Shown here: in pieces, positions 50,015-61,389 of the stretch | Numbering within the stretch: the first letter of the stretch is position 1 | Layout of the letters: the number at the start of each line of letters is the position of its first letter | From: Osedax fenrisi | Taxonomy: Eukaryota; Annelida; Polychaeta; Sabellida; Siboglinidae | NCBI GenBank assembly: GCA_964019155.1 | Contig: OZ025243.1 | Span: 89,244,399 to 89,308,398, forward strand | Reading direction: 5' to 3' | DNA length: 64,000 nucleotides | Made by a program: the position numbers and the translations under genes | Notes under the pieces: generated by a model | The model's database searches: none | Told to the model about the DNA's origin: nothing | What the model saw: the letters and a program-made list of their open reading frames with translations, nothing else

Positions 50015-52894
50015 TATTATATAATATAATTCACTAACATTCTTCTATAGCATATTCTGAATCATAATCTGTAATGAAATGAACATAAATAAATAGTATA
50101 ACGTTTAGCTAGGTCTAACGTAGTATGCTACTGTAGGACCACTGTATACAGTATATACCTGTAGGTCTAACGTGTATTATAATCAGAATAATCCACCAAT
50201 TATATAGTATTATATCTTAATGTATTAAATATTATATATATATATTATAAATAATTGTATTTAAATTGAATATGCATACATATATATGTGTATGTATGTA
50301 TGTGTATGTGTATGTGCGTGTGTGTGTATTACGTGATATAGTATCAAATAATGTTGTATGGTGTGGTGTACAGATGGTGTGGTATACAGATGGTACTATT
50401 AGGTGTCTAACTTGTAGGGATTATTTTACTCGTCTTCTTACTGTCCGTTATCTCCGTGACCACACTGTGTTAGTGATACGTGTTAAGCACGTGTTAGTGA
50501 TACGTGTTAAGCACGTGTTAGTGATACGTGTTAAGCACGTGTTAGTGATACGTGTTAAGCATGTGTTAGTGATACGTTTTAAGCATGTGTTAGTGATACG
50601 TGTTAAGCACGTGTTAGTGATACGTGTTAAGCATGTGTTAGTGATACGTGTTAAGCATGTGTTAGTGATACGTGTTAAGCACGTGTTAGTGATACGTGTT
50701 AAGCACATGTTAGTGATACGTGTTAAGCACGTGTTAGTGATACGTGTTAAGCACGTGTTAGTGATACGTGTTAATCACGTGTTAGTGATACGTGTTAAGC
50801 ACGTGTTAGTGATACGTGTTAAGCACCTACTACTTGTATTAACTTTATATATATATATATATAATATTTATTCATTGAAATCGCAAATATACATATTGAA
50901 TACAATACCATTAGTGGATACATCCGTACACATATACACACTAATTAAAAATAATTCTCAACTTCTTATGTCATTGATCACGGTGTCCCCTATGATCAAT
51001 AACGTCCCCAATAATCTTCTCCATGTATCTTATTCCATTACCAACAATCATGAAACGTTACATTATTTATAACTTATATTTTATTTATTTATTTATATAT
51101 AGTTTATTGACTACAAAAACACTGTGAGGTTATAGGCGTCATTAGATAATAAAAAACAAAAACAAAAATAAATAGAGAACGAATAATAAAATAAAATAGA
51201 ACGAATTACAATGACTTAAAATGAACATACAGTTTACGTTTAAACAATGAAATTTATGTTACACAACGAATATCATAAGGAAGAGAATACCAGCTTTTCG
51301 GAGCAATAACCGAGAAAGCAGATTCAGAGAATGCCAACGATGTAGATTGTTGCACCAACTTCATGATGTGACACTTCCGACTGGATCTGTTCGAACTCTG
51401 AATAGTAATGGATTGAGCTAAATATTCAGGAAATCCACGGTGAATAGCCTTATGTGTAATACACAATAGCCTATGTATACAAACATATCTAAACTTAAGC
51501 CAGCCTAATGATCTCATTAAATCAGATATAGAAACAATTGATGCAAAGTTTAGTTTATATAATACACGTATAGCACGACGTTGAATACGCTCAAGTTTAT
51601 ACATAAGGTTGACAGGTAAATTACATAATAATGAACAGCAATATGCAGACGACATAGAACTACACGCAACGATAACAAACTCTACCTAGCTACACAACTG
51701 TTTAAATGAACTACTAAACTGGCTAACAAATAATAACCTACTATTAAACCATAATACAACATGAATATTAAATATTACTAATGACCCAAATACTGACTTT
51801 TCTGAAAATCAAATTAACCAAGAAAATATGATGTAACAAGTATATCAAATACCTGGGGTTCTCTTCTTTAATACACTTAGTTTAGATAAACATTACATAT
51901 TACTAATTTAATGTACGACTTCAAGTTAAGCTAATTAACCTTAAAAAATACCTTAATAAAATATAACGTTAACAAAATACTAGACTTTTACGAAATACCA
52001 ATTCCATTAAATTGCCTAACCCATTGCATCACATACGAAAGGAAGAAATTCAGCTCATCATCATCAATTCGATAGAACAAACTACCCCTATAATTTCTTA
52101 CCATATAGGGTATATATAGAAATATATTTCCTTAGAGTTTCAAAACAGATGTTTATACAGAAAGGTATACCTTTAAAAAGAAATTAAAAATTGCCACATC
52201 GACCAACATTGTTTCGCATCGTGATTATTATATACTCTTACATAATACATTACATAATATATTACATAATATATTACCTATGTGTCTATATGTGAACTAT
52301 ATAGTTCTAAAATTACACACTATAGAACTACTAATACTAATGATGTGTCTAGATAAATACTTTCACCATACACATACACCTTCATGCGCACGCACACACA
52401 CACATACAGCCACACTCACACATATACACACACACATACGAGTGCACACACCTAAACACATACACGCTTCTAACACCAATACGGGTAATGATGTATACAT
52501 GAACGTACGCACACATACGCACACACATACGCATACACACACGCACACACATACGCATATACACACGCACACACACGCATACACACACGCACAAACGTAT
52601 ACACCATAATCACATAGCCATACATACACTTACCAATACACACACACACACACACACATACCCACACACTCTCACGTATACACGCACACACACCCATACA
52701 TGCATATATCCACACAGCCACACACTCATACACACACACACACTCACACACACACACACCCACACACAGCCATACTCACACATACCCACACGCACACATT
52801 CGCTGACTAACTTATAGATGAGTGTTCCGAACAGGATCACCAGCGTGACTATGGAAAAGCCTATAACCGTCTGTGATCTAGTTATGGTAGCCAT
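47297..52894 (-). CDS. predicted 103-residue two-pass membrane protein, three exons
   Basis: Exons on the minus strand: 52894-52798, 49191-49090, 47409-47297 (312 nt, 103 residues plus stop, phases 1 and 1 agree). Exon 1 starts at ATG 52894 and gives MATITRSQ then hydrophobic TVIGFSIVTLVILFGTLIY. Exon 2 carries IPNIIIVVVAVILCALYTMI. Exon 3 is a charged tail (KEIKIDQRPEASFSVYADE, ending GSRKKSIY). That makes a hairpin-like two-pass protein with a loop of roughly a dozen residues and a hydrophilic C-terminus. An ETS-type site (acttccgg) is at 52913-52920 and AATAAA follows the stop. I do not recognise the family. Alternative: exon 1 and exons 2-3 belong to different transcripts or more exons exist in the 3.6-kb intron. 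The exon 2 to 3 join is the firmest part. Confidence 0.55.
48379..48427. repeat. imperfect palindrome of gtgtacagt units
   Basis: aagtgtacagtgtacaatgt faces actgtatacagtgtacactt. Related gtgtac-rich segments occur at 48075-48175 and 26625-26642. Confidence 0.6.
48685..48850. repeat. (TG)n tract
   Basis: GT repeats with GCGT and TATG interruptions, in intron 2 of the small membrane-protein gene. Confidence 0.92.
49003..49078. repeat. (TG)n tract next to the exon 2 donor
   Basis: Lies about 11 bp beyond the exon 2 donor of the minus-strand membrane-protein gene, inside intron 2. Confidence 0.9.
49205..49284. repeat. 27-bp repeat with CACGTG, 3-4 copies
   Basis: Unit aagtcacgtgctattggtta plus ggtt. 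It sits directly upstream (minus strand) of exon 2 of the small membrane-protein gene. Confidence 0.85.
49558..49788 (+). mobile_element. SINE body in intron 1 of the small membrane-protein gene
   Basis: Starts at ataggtcttaaaataata, so the tRNA-like head is missing. Body and AATAACA tail are intact. Confidence 0.7.
50461..50826. repeat. 24-bp minisatellite, about 15 copies, with CACGTG
   Basis: Unit gtgttagtgatacgtgttaa plus gcac; adjacent units create CACGTG (or CATGTG) at each junction. It lies in intron 1 of the small membrane-protein gene. Confidence 0.95.
51095..51655 (-). mobile_element. CR1-like LINE C-terminal fragment
   Basis: Minus-strand frame to 51254 with YCCSLLCNLP, RIQRRAIRVLYKL, LCITHKAIHRGFPEYLA, APKSWYSLPYDIR; the same architecture as the C-terminal part of the RT at 57243-58760. 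The 3' end at about 51100 is shared with the fragment at 20700-20975. Confidence 0.7.
51642..52230 (+). mobile_element. second LINE RT fragment, head-to-head with the previous one
   Basis: Plus-strand reading starts at YADDIELHATI (51642), then LNELLNWLTNNNLLLN, and decays through stops to a C-terminal-like TFKKKLKIATSTN at about 52170. It begins exactly where the minus-strand LINE fragment ends. Confidence 0.55.
52363..52797. repeat. (CA)n tract reaching the exon 1 donor
   Basis: CA repeats with CG, TA and CCA interruptions over 430 bp. On the minus strand the GT repeat begins at the donor of exon 1. Confidence 0.92.
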
Positions 52895-53344
52895 TGTAAT
52901 GTGTGTATTTAGTACTTCCGGTGAAGAGCTGTTCGGTTATGTAACGAAAGCGGTTGTTGATTCGGCGATTGTTTTATAATAACGCTTTTAGAATTTTAAT
53001 TAGACGATTTTTATTTGCGAATAATATATAAAAATTTAAATTAAATAAATAAATTACCTAATCACAAATTTAATATTTTCATTAATTGTTACGTTTTCTC
53101 TGATTCGCCAGAATATGTGGGCGTGATATAGCATTGATCTATCGATGAGTAATGACAGGTGAACCCTAGGTATAGTACGCTATAGTACGATACATAATGT
53201 AGTGTATACAAATGTACAATGCAGTCGACATATGTCGTGAAGTTTGTATACATGTAAAATATCACACTCCTTTATTGGTTTTACAAATATTACATTTGTT
53301 CCTGATAGTGATATAAGCCTATTGCTATCATAGTATTGCATATA

Positions 53345-53565
53345 GGTTCAATGGGGCTTATAGGGGCAATATGGTATATAGGGGCAATGGGGCTTATAGG
53401 GTCAACGGGGCCGATATGGTCAATAGGGCCTATAGGGTCAATGGGGCCTATAGGTGCAATATGGCCTATAGGAGCAATATGGACTATAGTTTCAATGGGG
53501 GTTATAGGGTCAACGGGGTCTATACGGTCAATGGGGCCTATAGGAGCAATGGGCATATAGGGTAA
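53345..53565. repeat. 18-bp minisatellite, about 12 copies
   Basis: Unit atagggtcaatggggcct with frequent changes. Frames of 64-96 codons open across it on both strands are by-products of an 18-bp period. Confidence 0.93.
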
Positions 53566-53662
53566 ATGGTAAGGTGACAATGGTCGACCGGTTCAAGGTT
53601 GACATAGCTTCAGAAATAGAAGCATATTTACGATATATGTATGTGGACGTATTTAATAGGGG

Positions 53663-53843
53663 TATATATCTGTCACTAGGGGCGCTGCAATAGGGGGGGA
53701 CTGGGATATATCACCCTCACTTTAAAATCTATGGAGACCTCCTATGTATTGCCCCCCCCCCCCATTTTTACAACAACTTTATTTTGATTGGTTGGTCCCC
53801 TACACACACACCATCGTTCCAGCGCCTCTAGTGCAGATATATA
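53663..53843. mobile_element. 180-bp inverted-repeat element
   Basis: Left tatatctgtcactaggggcg and right reverse complement tatatctgcactagaggcg form imperfect 23-bp inverted ends. No coding capacity. MITE-like. Confidence 0.5.
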
Positions 53844-54109
53844 TTACCAGTGGTCCTACTATTATTGCTCTTAAACATGTTCAAAACCACTAACCCATTA
53901 CATAGTAGACTATAGGCTATAGACTGTAGTCTTACCTTGGCCATATATATTGTATCTATACAACTTATATATATTCAACTATAGTACAAGTGATGACTAT
54001 CTCCATTCTATATTACATAACAGGCTTGTTACATCATTGCTAGTATTACGTAACTCTTACATCACCACTCGAGTAGCTAATAACTCATCTACGTCTCCAT
54101 CTTCATTAC

Positions 54110-54513
54110 ACACGTAAAGCACGTGATACACGTAAAGCACGTGACAACCGTAAAGCACGTGACACACGTAAAGCACGTGACAACCGTAAATCACGTGACA
54201 CACGTAAAGCACGTGACACACGTAAAACACGTGACACACGTAAAGCACGTAAAACACGTGACACGCGTAAAGCACGTGACAGCCGTAAACCACGTGACAC
54301 ATGTAAAACACGTGACACACGTAAAGCACGTGATACACGTAAATCACGTGACACACGTAAAGCACGTGATACACGTAAAGCACGTGACACACGTAAAGCA
54401 CGTGACACACGTGATACACGTAAATCACGTGACACACGTAAAGCACGTGACACACGTAAATCACGTGACACACGTAAAGCACGTGATACACGTAAAACAC
54501 GTGACACACGTAA
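54110..54513. repeat. 18-bp minisatellite, about 22 copies, with CACGTG
   Basis: Unit cacgtgacacacgtaaag with variants (aaccgtaaag, atacgtaaat). Almost every unit holds one CACGTG palindrome. Confidence 0.95.
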
Positions 54514-54624
54514 AGACCCCAGAATAATAGGACAACTATATATAGTTCCATCTATAGATTACCCATACATATAGTATACATGTATATTATACTATAGTAG
54601 AATAACTATATATCTGACCCCTAC

Positions 54625-54810
54625 AATATATGACACATCTATAGCTGACCCCTACAATTTAGGATACCTCTATAGCTGACCCCTACAATTTAGGATACCT
54701 CTATAGCTGACCCCTACAATTTAGGACACCTCTATAGCTGACCCCTACAATTTAGGATACCTCTATATCTCACCCCTAACAATTTAGAACAACTATATAG
54801 CTGACCCCTC
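54625..54810. repeat. 31-bp tandem repeat, about 6 copies
   Basis: Unit tatagctgacccctacaatt plus taggatacctc. Followed at 54811-54875 by partial inverted copies (gggtcagatatag). Confidence 0.9.
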
Positions 54811-55185
54811 AATTTAGATATAGGGTCAGATATAGGGTCAGATATAGAGGTATCCATATATATATCTGACCCCTACACAGTGATTACCGGCGTCGTAGTT
54901 GGACTGAGGTAGAACGTTTAATGTTATTAGAAGTGAAATTACTATATCACTCGCGGACATAATAGTATATGTCCTTCTGATTCAGTCATGCATGAATACA
55001 CTATGAATAATAGTATATGACTTTATGTCCTTCTCGTTGATTACGTCATGCATGAATACACTATGAGTAATGATATATGGTAATGTATATGAAACTATAG
55101 TTATGCGAAACTATAACCAGGGAGGGTTATAACCTGCTATAACCTAATAAGGGCAATATGCATATTCACCGTGATTCATCACATA

Positions 55186-55800
55186 CATACATTTACATTT
55201 TTTACATTTTTCGGTTTTCGGACTGCGAACTGTGCTTATAAAGCAATCGGCCGTCCATATGTATTATAAGTTAATGTTTCATATTAAATATGTAGGTTTT
55301 CAGTAGTTTCTTGAAGTTGAGAGTTGATGGTGTAGTACGGATGGATGTGGGGAGATTGTTCCACGAGTATGGGACGGATATTGCCCATGCTCGAGTGTTG
55401 GTTGAATGTAATTTGTGTTTAGGAGGAAGTTGAAGTAGAAACGTATTGGTGGAGCGTGTAGTGGTACTAGTTGGTAATTTAAGTTTGAGTAGGGATGCTA
55501 GGTAGTCAGGAGAGTCATGGTGGATTGCTTTATGAGCCAGTAGTAGAGTTTTATATATGATTCTATGGCGTACAGGTAGCCAGTGGAGTTTAACTAGGAA
55601 TGGAGATATATGAGTATGGGAGTATTTTGAATATACACCTAGCTATAGAATTTTGAAGAATTTGGAGTTTAGTAATATACGATGAGGGGGTATTATAATA
55701 TGTATTATAATTATAACACATAGGGTGAATAACTATCTGATGAAGGTCGTGCGTTCTACTACAAAGGTTAAGAAATACGTCACTCAAGCGGTGCTGGTTA
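55186..55800 (-). mobile_element. LINE C-terminal fragment with (TGTAAA)-type tail
   Basis: Minus-strand motifs: ITKLQILQNSIARCI (55680), LHWLPVRHRIIYKTLLLAHK, SLLKLKLPTST, RAWAISVPYSWNNLPTSIRT, ending in a tail rich in tgtaaatg at 55186-55215. The 3'-terminal 45 bp also occur at 35976-36023. Confidence 0.65.
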
Positions 55801-55853
55801 CCACAAATTGTAAAGGATGCAGTTATACAAACGATATCAAGCCGATTAGAAAT

Positions 55854-55893
<40 letters not shown>

Positions 55894-55937
55894 AAGTATT
55901 ACAATAATATCTATAGATTTGTATTATGACATATATG

Positions 55938-55989
<52 letters not shown>

Positions 55990-56600
55990 ATTATTTATTT
56001 GAGTCAGACATAAACAGTCCATAGATAAACAAAACAAAAAAAAAATTAAATACAACTATACAACACATATCTATATATATATATAAGTATATAATTACAA
56101 ATAATATATAGTTAAAAAAATAATGATGTACACCATGTTTTAAATATTGACGACGGGCGAGAAACATTATATAAATATATCATTTTAATAATAGAATTGT
56201 CAGATAATTTAACACGATTATATAGTGAGTAATACGACTTACGTAATTTTATAATAATATTATCGACATTATCATATAGGTACATTTCGGATGCACTGTA
56301 TCTAGGTTTATAGCCTAGGGATATGCGATATGCATTATTATATGCTACTTGAATTTTTTTAAAGTAAGCATTATCTGTATCCCATAGACTACAAAGATAC
56401 ATATTAGTGCAGAATGTTTTAAAAAGCAATATACATACATATTTCGAGCAGTTTCTAAATCTATTAGATAGAGAATAGCTAGTTGTGTAAAGACGTTTAA
56501 TATTACAGTTTATATCCATCTCATCAGATAAATTATCAGAAATCCAGTGTCTAAGATACTTATAATATATATATATATATACGTATATATATATATATAT
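55990..56600 (-). mobile_element. LINE RT C-terminal fragment
   Basis: The minus-strand frame 56575-56112 reads YLRHWISDNLSDEMDIN, RNCSKYVCILLFKTFCTNMY, VAYNNAYRISLGYKPR: the region downstream of the RT palm in a widespread non-LTR type. Only this part is present; (TA)n tracts flank it. Confidence 0.6.
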
Positions 56601-56939
56601 ATATATATACGTATATAGTATATATGTATTATGACATATAAGTGCCGACATCAGATTATAATGATGAATATATTGAAGAATTGTACAACTAACTCAGATA
56701 TGTTATAGATATTACAGAATCACATCGTGATCATGCAGGAAATTGAATCCAATAGGAATGCTAAACTTTGAATATAATAAAGTAAGTAACGGTATACTTT
56801 CTACGTTAAAATAAGTACTAAAATAATAAATAATAGTAGAACAAGACTGCAGTCTATAGCCTGCTATTATAACTATAGTTATATAATATCATTATAATGA
56901 TATTATGTTACCAAGTAAACTTGAATACATCCATATATT

Positions 56940-57077
56940 TACATCTATATATGCAGATGCTGCAGCATGCTTTCACTGTTACTGCTCCGATGTAGGACTA
57001 CTGGAATAGTCTTCCCGATGAATTACGAACCCTATCATCTTTTATTACTTTTAAATGTCGACTATTTTCATATATAG
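56940..57077 (+). mobile_element. LINE C-terminal remnant, cut by a later LINE
   Basis: Plus-strand reading of AFTVTAP then YWNSLPDELRTLSSFITFKC, the usual end of a non-LTR protein. It stops where the 3' end of the minus-strand LINE begins. Confidence 0.5.
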
Positions 57078-58805
57078 GATAGGATAGGATATGATGGTTT
57101 ATTTATACACCAAATATGGTAAAGAAAGATTACCCTCACTGGTGTTGTGAACGAACAAACAAAACGAAACAATAACATTAAATAAGGTAGCAATATAATA
57201 TATAAAAATAGAGATGGAAGCAGATCAACATCAAGGAGAGGGTTACTTTAAGTTTAAATTTAAATAGTCTTTGAGACTATTAGCAAATACGTGAGGCGAC
57301 TTCAATCTTCTTAGGCGGTAAGGCAGCAGATTCCATGTCGTAGGAGCCATGCTTGTAAAGGAGCGAGAACGCATCACGTTACGAGTAACAGGTAAGTCAG
57401 GTAGTGTGGCATCAGACGAGCGCAGATGTGGGAGGATGTTGCGACGAGTGAGCAATGCACGTAAGTATGCAGGTCTGCCTAGGAATAGTGTTTTATGTGT
57501 TAAGCAGAGAAGCCTAAATTGGCACCGTTTTCTAAACGATAGCCATTTCATATTGCATTGGTGGGTGTCAGTTAAATCATGATCCCGTCGCTTAAGCCTA
57601 TAAACTAATCTTACGGATGAACGAATAATTCGGTCAACTTTAATAACTTCAGAGTTCTTAATTCCGTAGAATAGAGAACAGCAATAGTCTATTCGAGATA
57701 ATACTAGGGCATTGAGAAGGCGCTTAGTGATGTTGGGCGAACAATAGTTTCTAATGTGACGAATTGTTCTCAAATAGAGATTAGCGGATTTAGAGATTGT
57801 ATTTATATGAGCACCGTACGATAGAGTACTATCAATTAAAACACCAAGATTGCGCACAGATTCAGAAGGTTTAATAATTATACCGTCAATTGACAGAGTA
57901 GGGAAAGTGACAGGTACCTTCGAGATGTTAAGAAGTTCAGTTTTGGAAGTATTGACTAAGAGGTCATTAGTTAGTAACCAGTAAGTGATCTCAGAAGTAC
58001 AATCTGACAGCTCAGAGTTAGAGTTCATAGAGTCAATGGGCAGTTTCAGTAGTAGTTGAATGTCATCAGCGTATATGTGGTAATAGATATTAGGGTATTT
58101 GCGAATAATATTAGAGATAGGACGTAAGTATATAGAGAAGAGAAGTGGCCCAAGAACTGATCCCTGAGGGACCCCTTTAAGAATATTGGTGGGAGGTGAT
58201 ATGAAGTCATTGATTTTAACAGACGAAGTTCGATCAGTGATGAAAGACATCAGCCACTTAAGGGGGGAACCTTCAATACCAAGTTCGATGATACGGTTAA
58301 TTAGGATCGAATGGTTGAGCATGTCAAATGCACTAGAAAGGTCAATCAGGAGTAGTTGTACGCAATGAGAAGAGTCAAGCGAGTTATGAATCAGGTCAGT
58401 GACATGTATGAGGGCAGTCTCAGTAGAGAAAGATTTTCTATGAGCACTTTGAAAGTAATCAAGCATATTGTTATTTTCAAGGTAATTGATGAGCTGACGA
58501 CTGACCACATGTTCCATGATTTTACTTAATATTGGAAGTTGTGAGATCGGTCGGTAATTGGTCAATACATCTGGATCAAGATACGATTTTTTTAGAATGG
58601 GCTTAATAATGGCATATTTCAAGGAACTGACCATGATTCCATCGTCAAGTGATTGAGAGATCAAGTAAAGTATTGCATTTTCAGTTATAGGGACAATGTT
58701 CTTAAAAACAACGAGTGGTAATGGGTCAATTAGGGAAGTGGAATTAGCAGTGAGAATCAAGTTACGGATTTCGATAATAGAAGGAGGAGTGAAACAAGAG
58801 AAAAG
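57078..58805 (-). mobile_element. CR1-like LINE with open 505-codon RT, 5'-truncated
   Basis: Open frame 58760-57243 on the minus strand with PILKKSYLDPD, NYRPISQLPILSK, FDMLNHSI, GVPQGSVLGP, YADDIQLLLKL, LNALVLSRIDYCCSLFYG and APTTWNLLPYRLRR, so nearly a whole RT plus C-terminus. In-frame sequence continues to about 58795, then a stop: 5' truncation, no endonuclease. The 3' end is a short (ATCCT)-type repeat at 57077-57095. The base composition is less AT-rich than its surroundings and the frame is unbroken, so it is likely a young insertion. Confidence 0.85.
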
Positions 58806-59030
58806 TTAATGATAATGTTACCATTATAATTTCTTCTTTTTAAATGTATTACTATTCGTGTAATTATTTATTTGTTTTATTATTTCAACTTGACGCATAT
58901 AAACATCGTTTTAAACTGAGTCAATAAACTTTTCTATTATTATTTATTATTATATATATGGATTTATACATATATGTATACATGGTAAACAACAATCATA
59001 AAGAATAATAGTATGGCGCCATGTGATGTC

Positions 59031-59380
59031 GTACACGCCCATAATGACACAGGTATATAGTATCTACTAGATCATGTGACTGACACGCCCACAATGACAC
59101 AGGTAGATAGTATCCACTAGATCATGTGACTGACACGCCCACAATGACACAGGTAGATAGTATCTACTAGATCATGTGACTGACACGCCCACAATGATAC
59201 AGGTAGATAGTATCTACTAGATCACGTGACTGACTCGCCCACAATGACACAGGTAGATAGTATCTACTAGATCATGTGACTGACACGCCCACAATGACAC
59301 AGGTAGATAGTATCCACTAGATCACGTGACAGACACGCCCACAATGACACAGGTAGATAGTATCTACTAGATCATGTGAA
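59031..59380. repeat. 50-bp minisatellite, about 7 copies, with CATGTG/CACGTG
   Basis: Unit gacacgcccacaatgacaca then ggtagatagtatctactaga then tcatgtgact. Includes the palindrome tagatagtatctacta. Confidence 0.95.
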
Positions 59381-59604
59381 CAAATGTGTTAAGTCGTATA
59401 CTACCAGAACAATCACTAATATTAAAGTATATTAAGGGATATATCGTTATGTCATTTAAAACCCGTCTAAAACTAATATAATATAATAAATAAATAAATT
59501 ATTAATTGTATTGCCAACGATAAATATATTGTTAAAACAAATAGTTGTATCCAATAGGGATACAATAGGCGTATATGTGAATACATATTTATATTCTTAC
59601 TTAC

Positions 59605-59742
59605 CCATAACTTTAACTGTGGCAAGACATACGAAGTCGGTATCACATTAAAGAGCACCACCACTATACCTTCAATAACCTCGGTCAACAAGAACATGTA
59701 TATATAATGATGATAATGATAGGTATTAATGTAGACACTCAC
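59605..59742 (-). CDS. possible exon encoding a membrane segment
   Basis: Open minus-strand reading with hydrophobic FLLTEVIEGIVVVLFNVIPT ending in a perfect donor gtaagtaag at 59604. Codon use looks coding, but the acceptor (attttgtgag) and partner exons are unclear. Family unknown. Confidence 0.3.
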
Positions 59743-59808
59743 AAAATATTATATTCTTAAGAATGTGAGAATGAAAAAAACGAAAAATGATAAAACAAAA
59801 ATAACAGA

Positions 59809-60060
59809 TTAAACTAAGAATTTGTAGTGACAGAAGATGGGGGTTTGAACAATGGGGTTGTTATGATAAGTTTCTTTATTATTTTGTTGAATATTGTGAA
59901 TGTTATATCTGTCTTCATTAAATTTCTCCATAGCTTTTTCCAGAGAGTAGAACCCTTCCTTCCATAGCATACATGTATGATGGATGCTCTCGGCTATAGC
60001 CCATAGATTGTACGATAACACATGTATCGATATGTGCTCAAATGTGTGTGTGTATGTATC
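59809..60060 (-). CDS. possible terminal exon, unknown protein
   Basis: Minus-strand reading, open from above 60021 to a stop at 59809, including LSYNLWAIAESIHHTCMLWK and AMEKFNEDRYNIHN. It could be the last exon of an unknown gene. It cannot be joined in phase with the segment at 59605-59742 by any donor I can see. Confidence 0.25.
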   Translation of the reverse strand, partial: DTYTHTFEHISIHVLSYNLWAIAESIHHTCMLWKEGFYSLEKAMEKFNEDRYNIHNIQQNNKETYHNNPIVQTPIFCHYKFLV

Positions 60061-60214
60061 AAAACATATAGATTAGCTATAGCTAATGAACAATAAATAT
60101 ATTTATCAAAAATACAATAGGGTACCTAGATCTATTTGAGCTAAAAATGGACATACATAGGACATTTATATGGATACGTAACAGGGAGTCTCCTGAGTCA
60201 ACTTTATGACTTAC

Positions 60215-60460
60215 ATTGTAATAAGTCAATGGTTTTCTGCAGTTGAAATTAAGAATAACAAACTAGATACTTTTCTACAGTAGAAATTAAGAATACTATT
60301 TAGAAGGTAAGATAATTAAGAAATTAAGAAATTAAGAATACCATCTAGAGGGTTTTCTACAGTAGAAATTAAGAATACCATTTATAGGTTTTTAAATAAT
60401 TATTTTTTCTTAAATACACTTTCAATAGTTTTCTGCAGTAAATATCAGTCAAGAAAACCA
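60215..60460. repeat. degenerate repeat of ttttctacagtagaaattaa
   Basis: Four imperfect copies of ttttctacagtagaaattaa with gaata after it, the spacing irregular. Lies just beyond the sulfotransferase 3' end. Confidence 0.55.
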
Positions 60461-60665
60461 TCATTTTTAACATTATTAACATTATTTATTATAAATATAA
60501 AACTTAAATAAGAAATTCAAAATACAACAAAATATAAATTATATATTAATTTATTAATATCATGATAAAATGTTATAACACACATATGCCGTAACATAGA
60601 TATGTATATTAAAATATGTATAGTTGATTTATATGAAAGTAATAATTATAAGTATTATTATGTAG

Positions 60666-60697
<32 letters not shown>

Positions 60698-60704
60698 GCT
60701 TTTA

Positions 60705-61299
60705 TCAGCAACATTTATCAACGCACACAATTGTATAATTGTCAGGATTATAACCAAACATTGCGTAATCAGCAGAGTAATAAGCGTTGAATCTAAGCTT
60801 GCGTAATCGGCCGATATCGACGCCCGCGAAGTACCTCTCCACCTCTGATTCAGTGGTTCCGCGCGAGCTCGTTAAGCCCGCCTCGAGTTGCTCCCTCACC
60901 TCTCGAGACAAACGCCCTTTACGGCCGTTACGCTTGGACACAGCGGTCAATACGTGCCGTAAGTCACGACCGGAAGTCTCCGCTGCCGCCACGTAATCGT
61001 AGTGCACGGCGCACGGTGCGCACGCGTGCCACACTGACCGGAAGTGCCAGTCTATGCCCTCGTAATCGGAGCCGGCGACGTCGGCGATCACTGAAGCGAA
61101 ATCAGAGACGGCTGTCACGGTTGAGCGGTTGCCCCTTAGCTTATCGTTGTACAATGCCACTGTTCTGTGGGCCGGGTGACGAGTGACCACGAACTTGTAG
61201 TAGGTCCGTAGTCTGATGGTCAGTTCGAGATCGGTGTAAGATGACAGCAATCTCAGTTCTGATTGGACGCCGCGCTTTTCGCCACTTTTCATTGGTTCG
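60705..61299 (-). CDS. sulfotransferase last exon
   Basis: Acceptor caaatctag, phase 2, then open to the stop at 60705. It holds the 3'-PAPS-binding region and the C-terminal half of the domain and ends VDKCC. It is clearly richer in GC and CpG than the flanking introns. Confidence 0.87.
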
Positions 61300-61349
61300 C
61301 TAGATTTGAATACGCTCCATAGATTCTATCGGCGATAACGTATATATTA

Positions 61350-61389
<40 letters not shown>

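Noticed and set aside
50266..51072. 268-codon frame with repeating KHVLVIRV
   Set aside because: 24-bp tandem repeat with no stop; it lies in an intron of the minus-strand gene and its flanks show no coding features.
53290..53580. Frames of GPI and APIGPID type repeats
   Set aside because: 18-bp minisatellite by-product.
54110..54513. CRISPR array
   Set aside because: Units are 18 bp in direct tandem without unique spacers, in a eukaryotic genome.
54057..54551. Three 133-164 codon frames of VCHVLY, SRALRV and THVKHV repeats
   Set aside because: All derive from the 18-bp CACGTG array; open on both strands equally.
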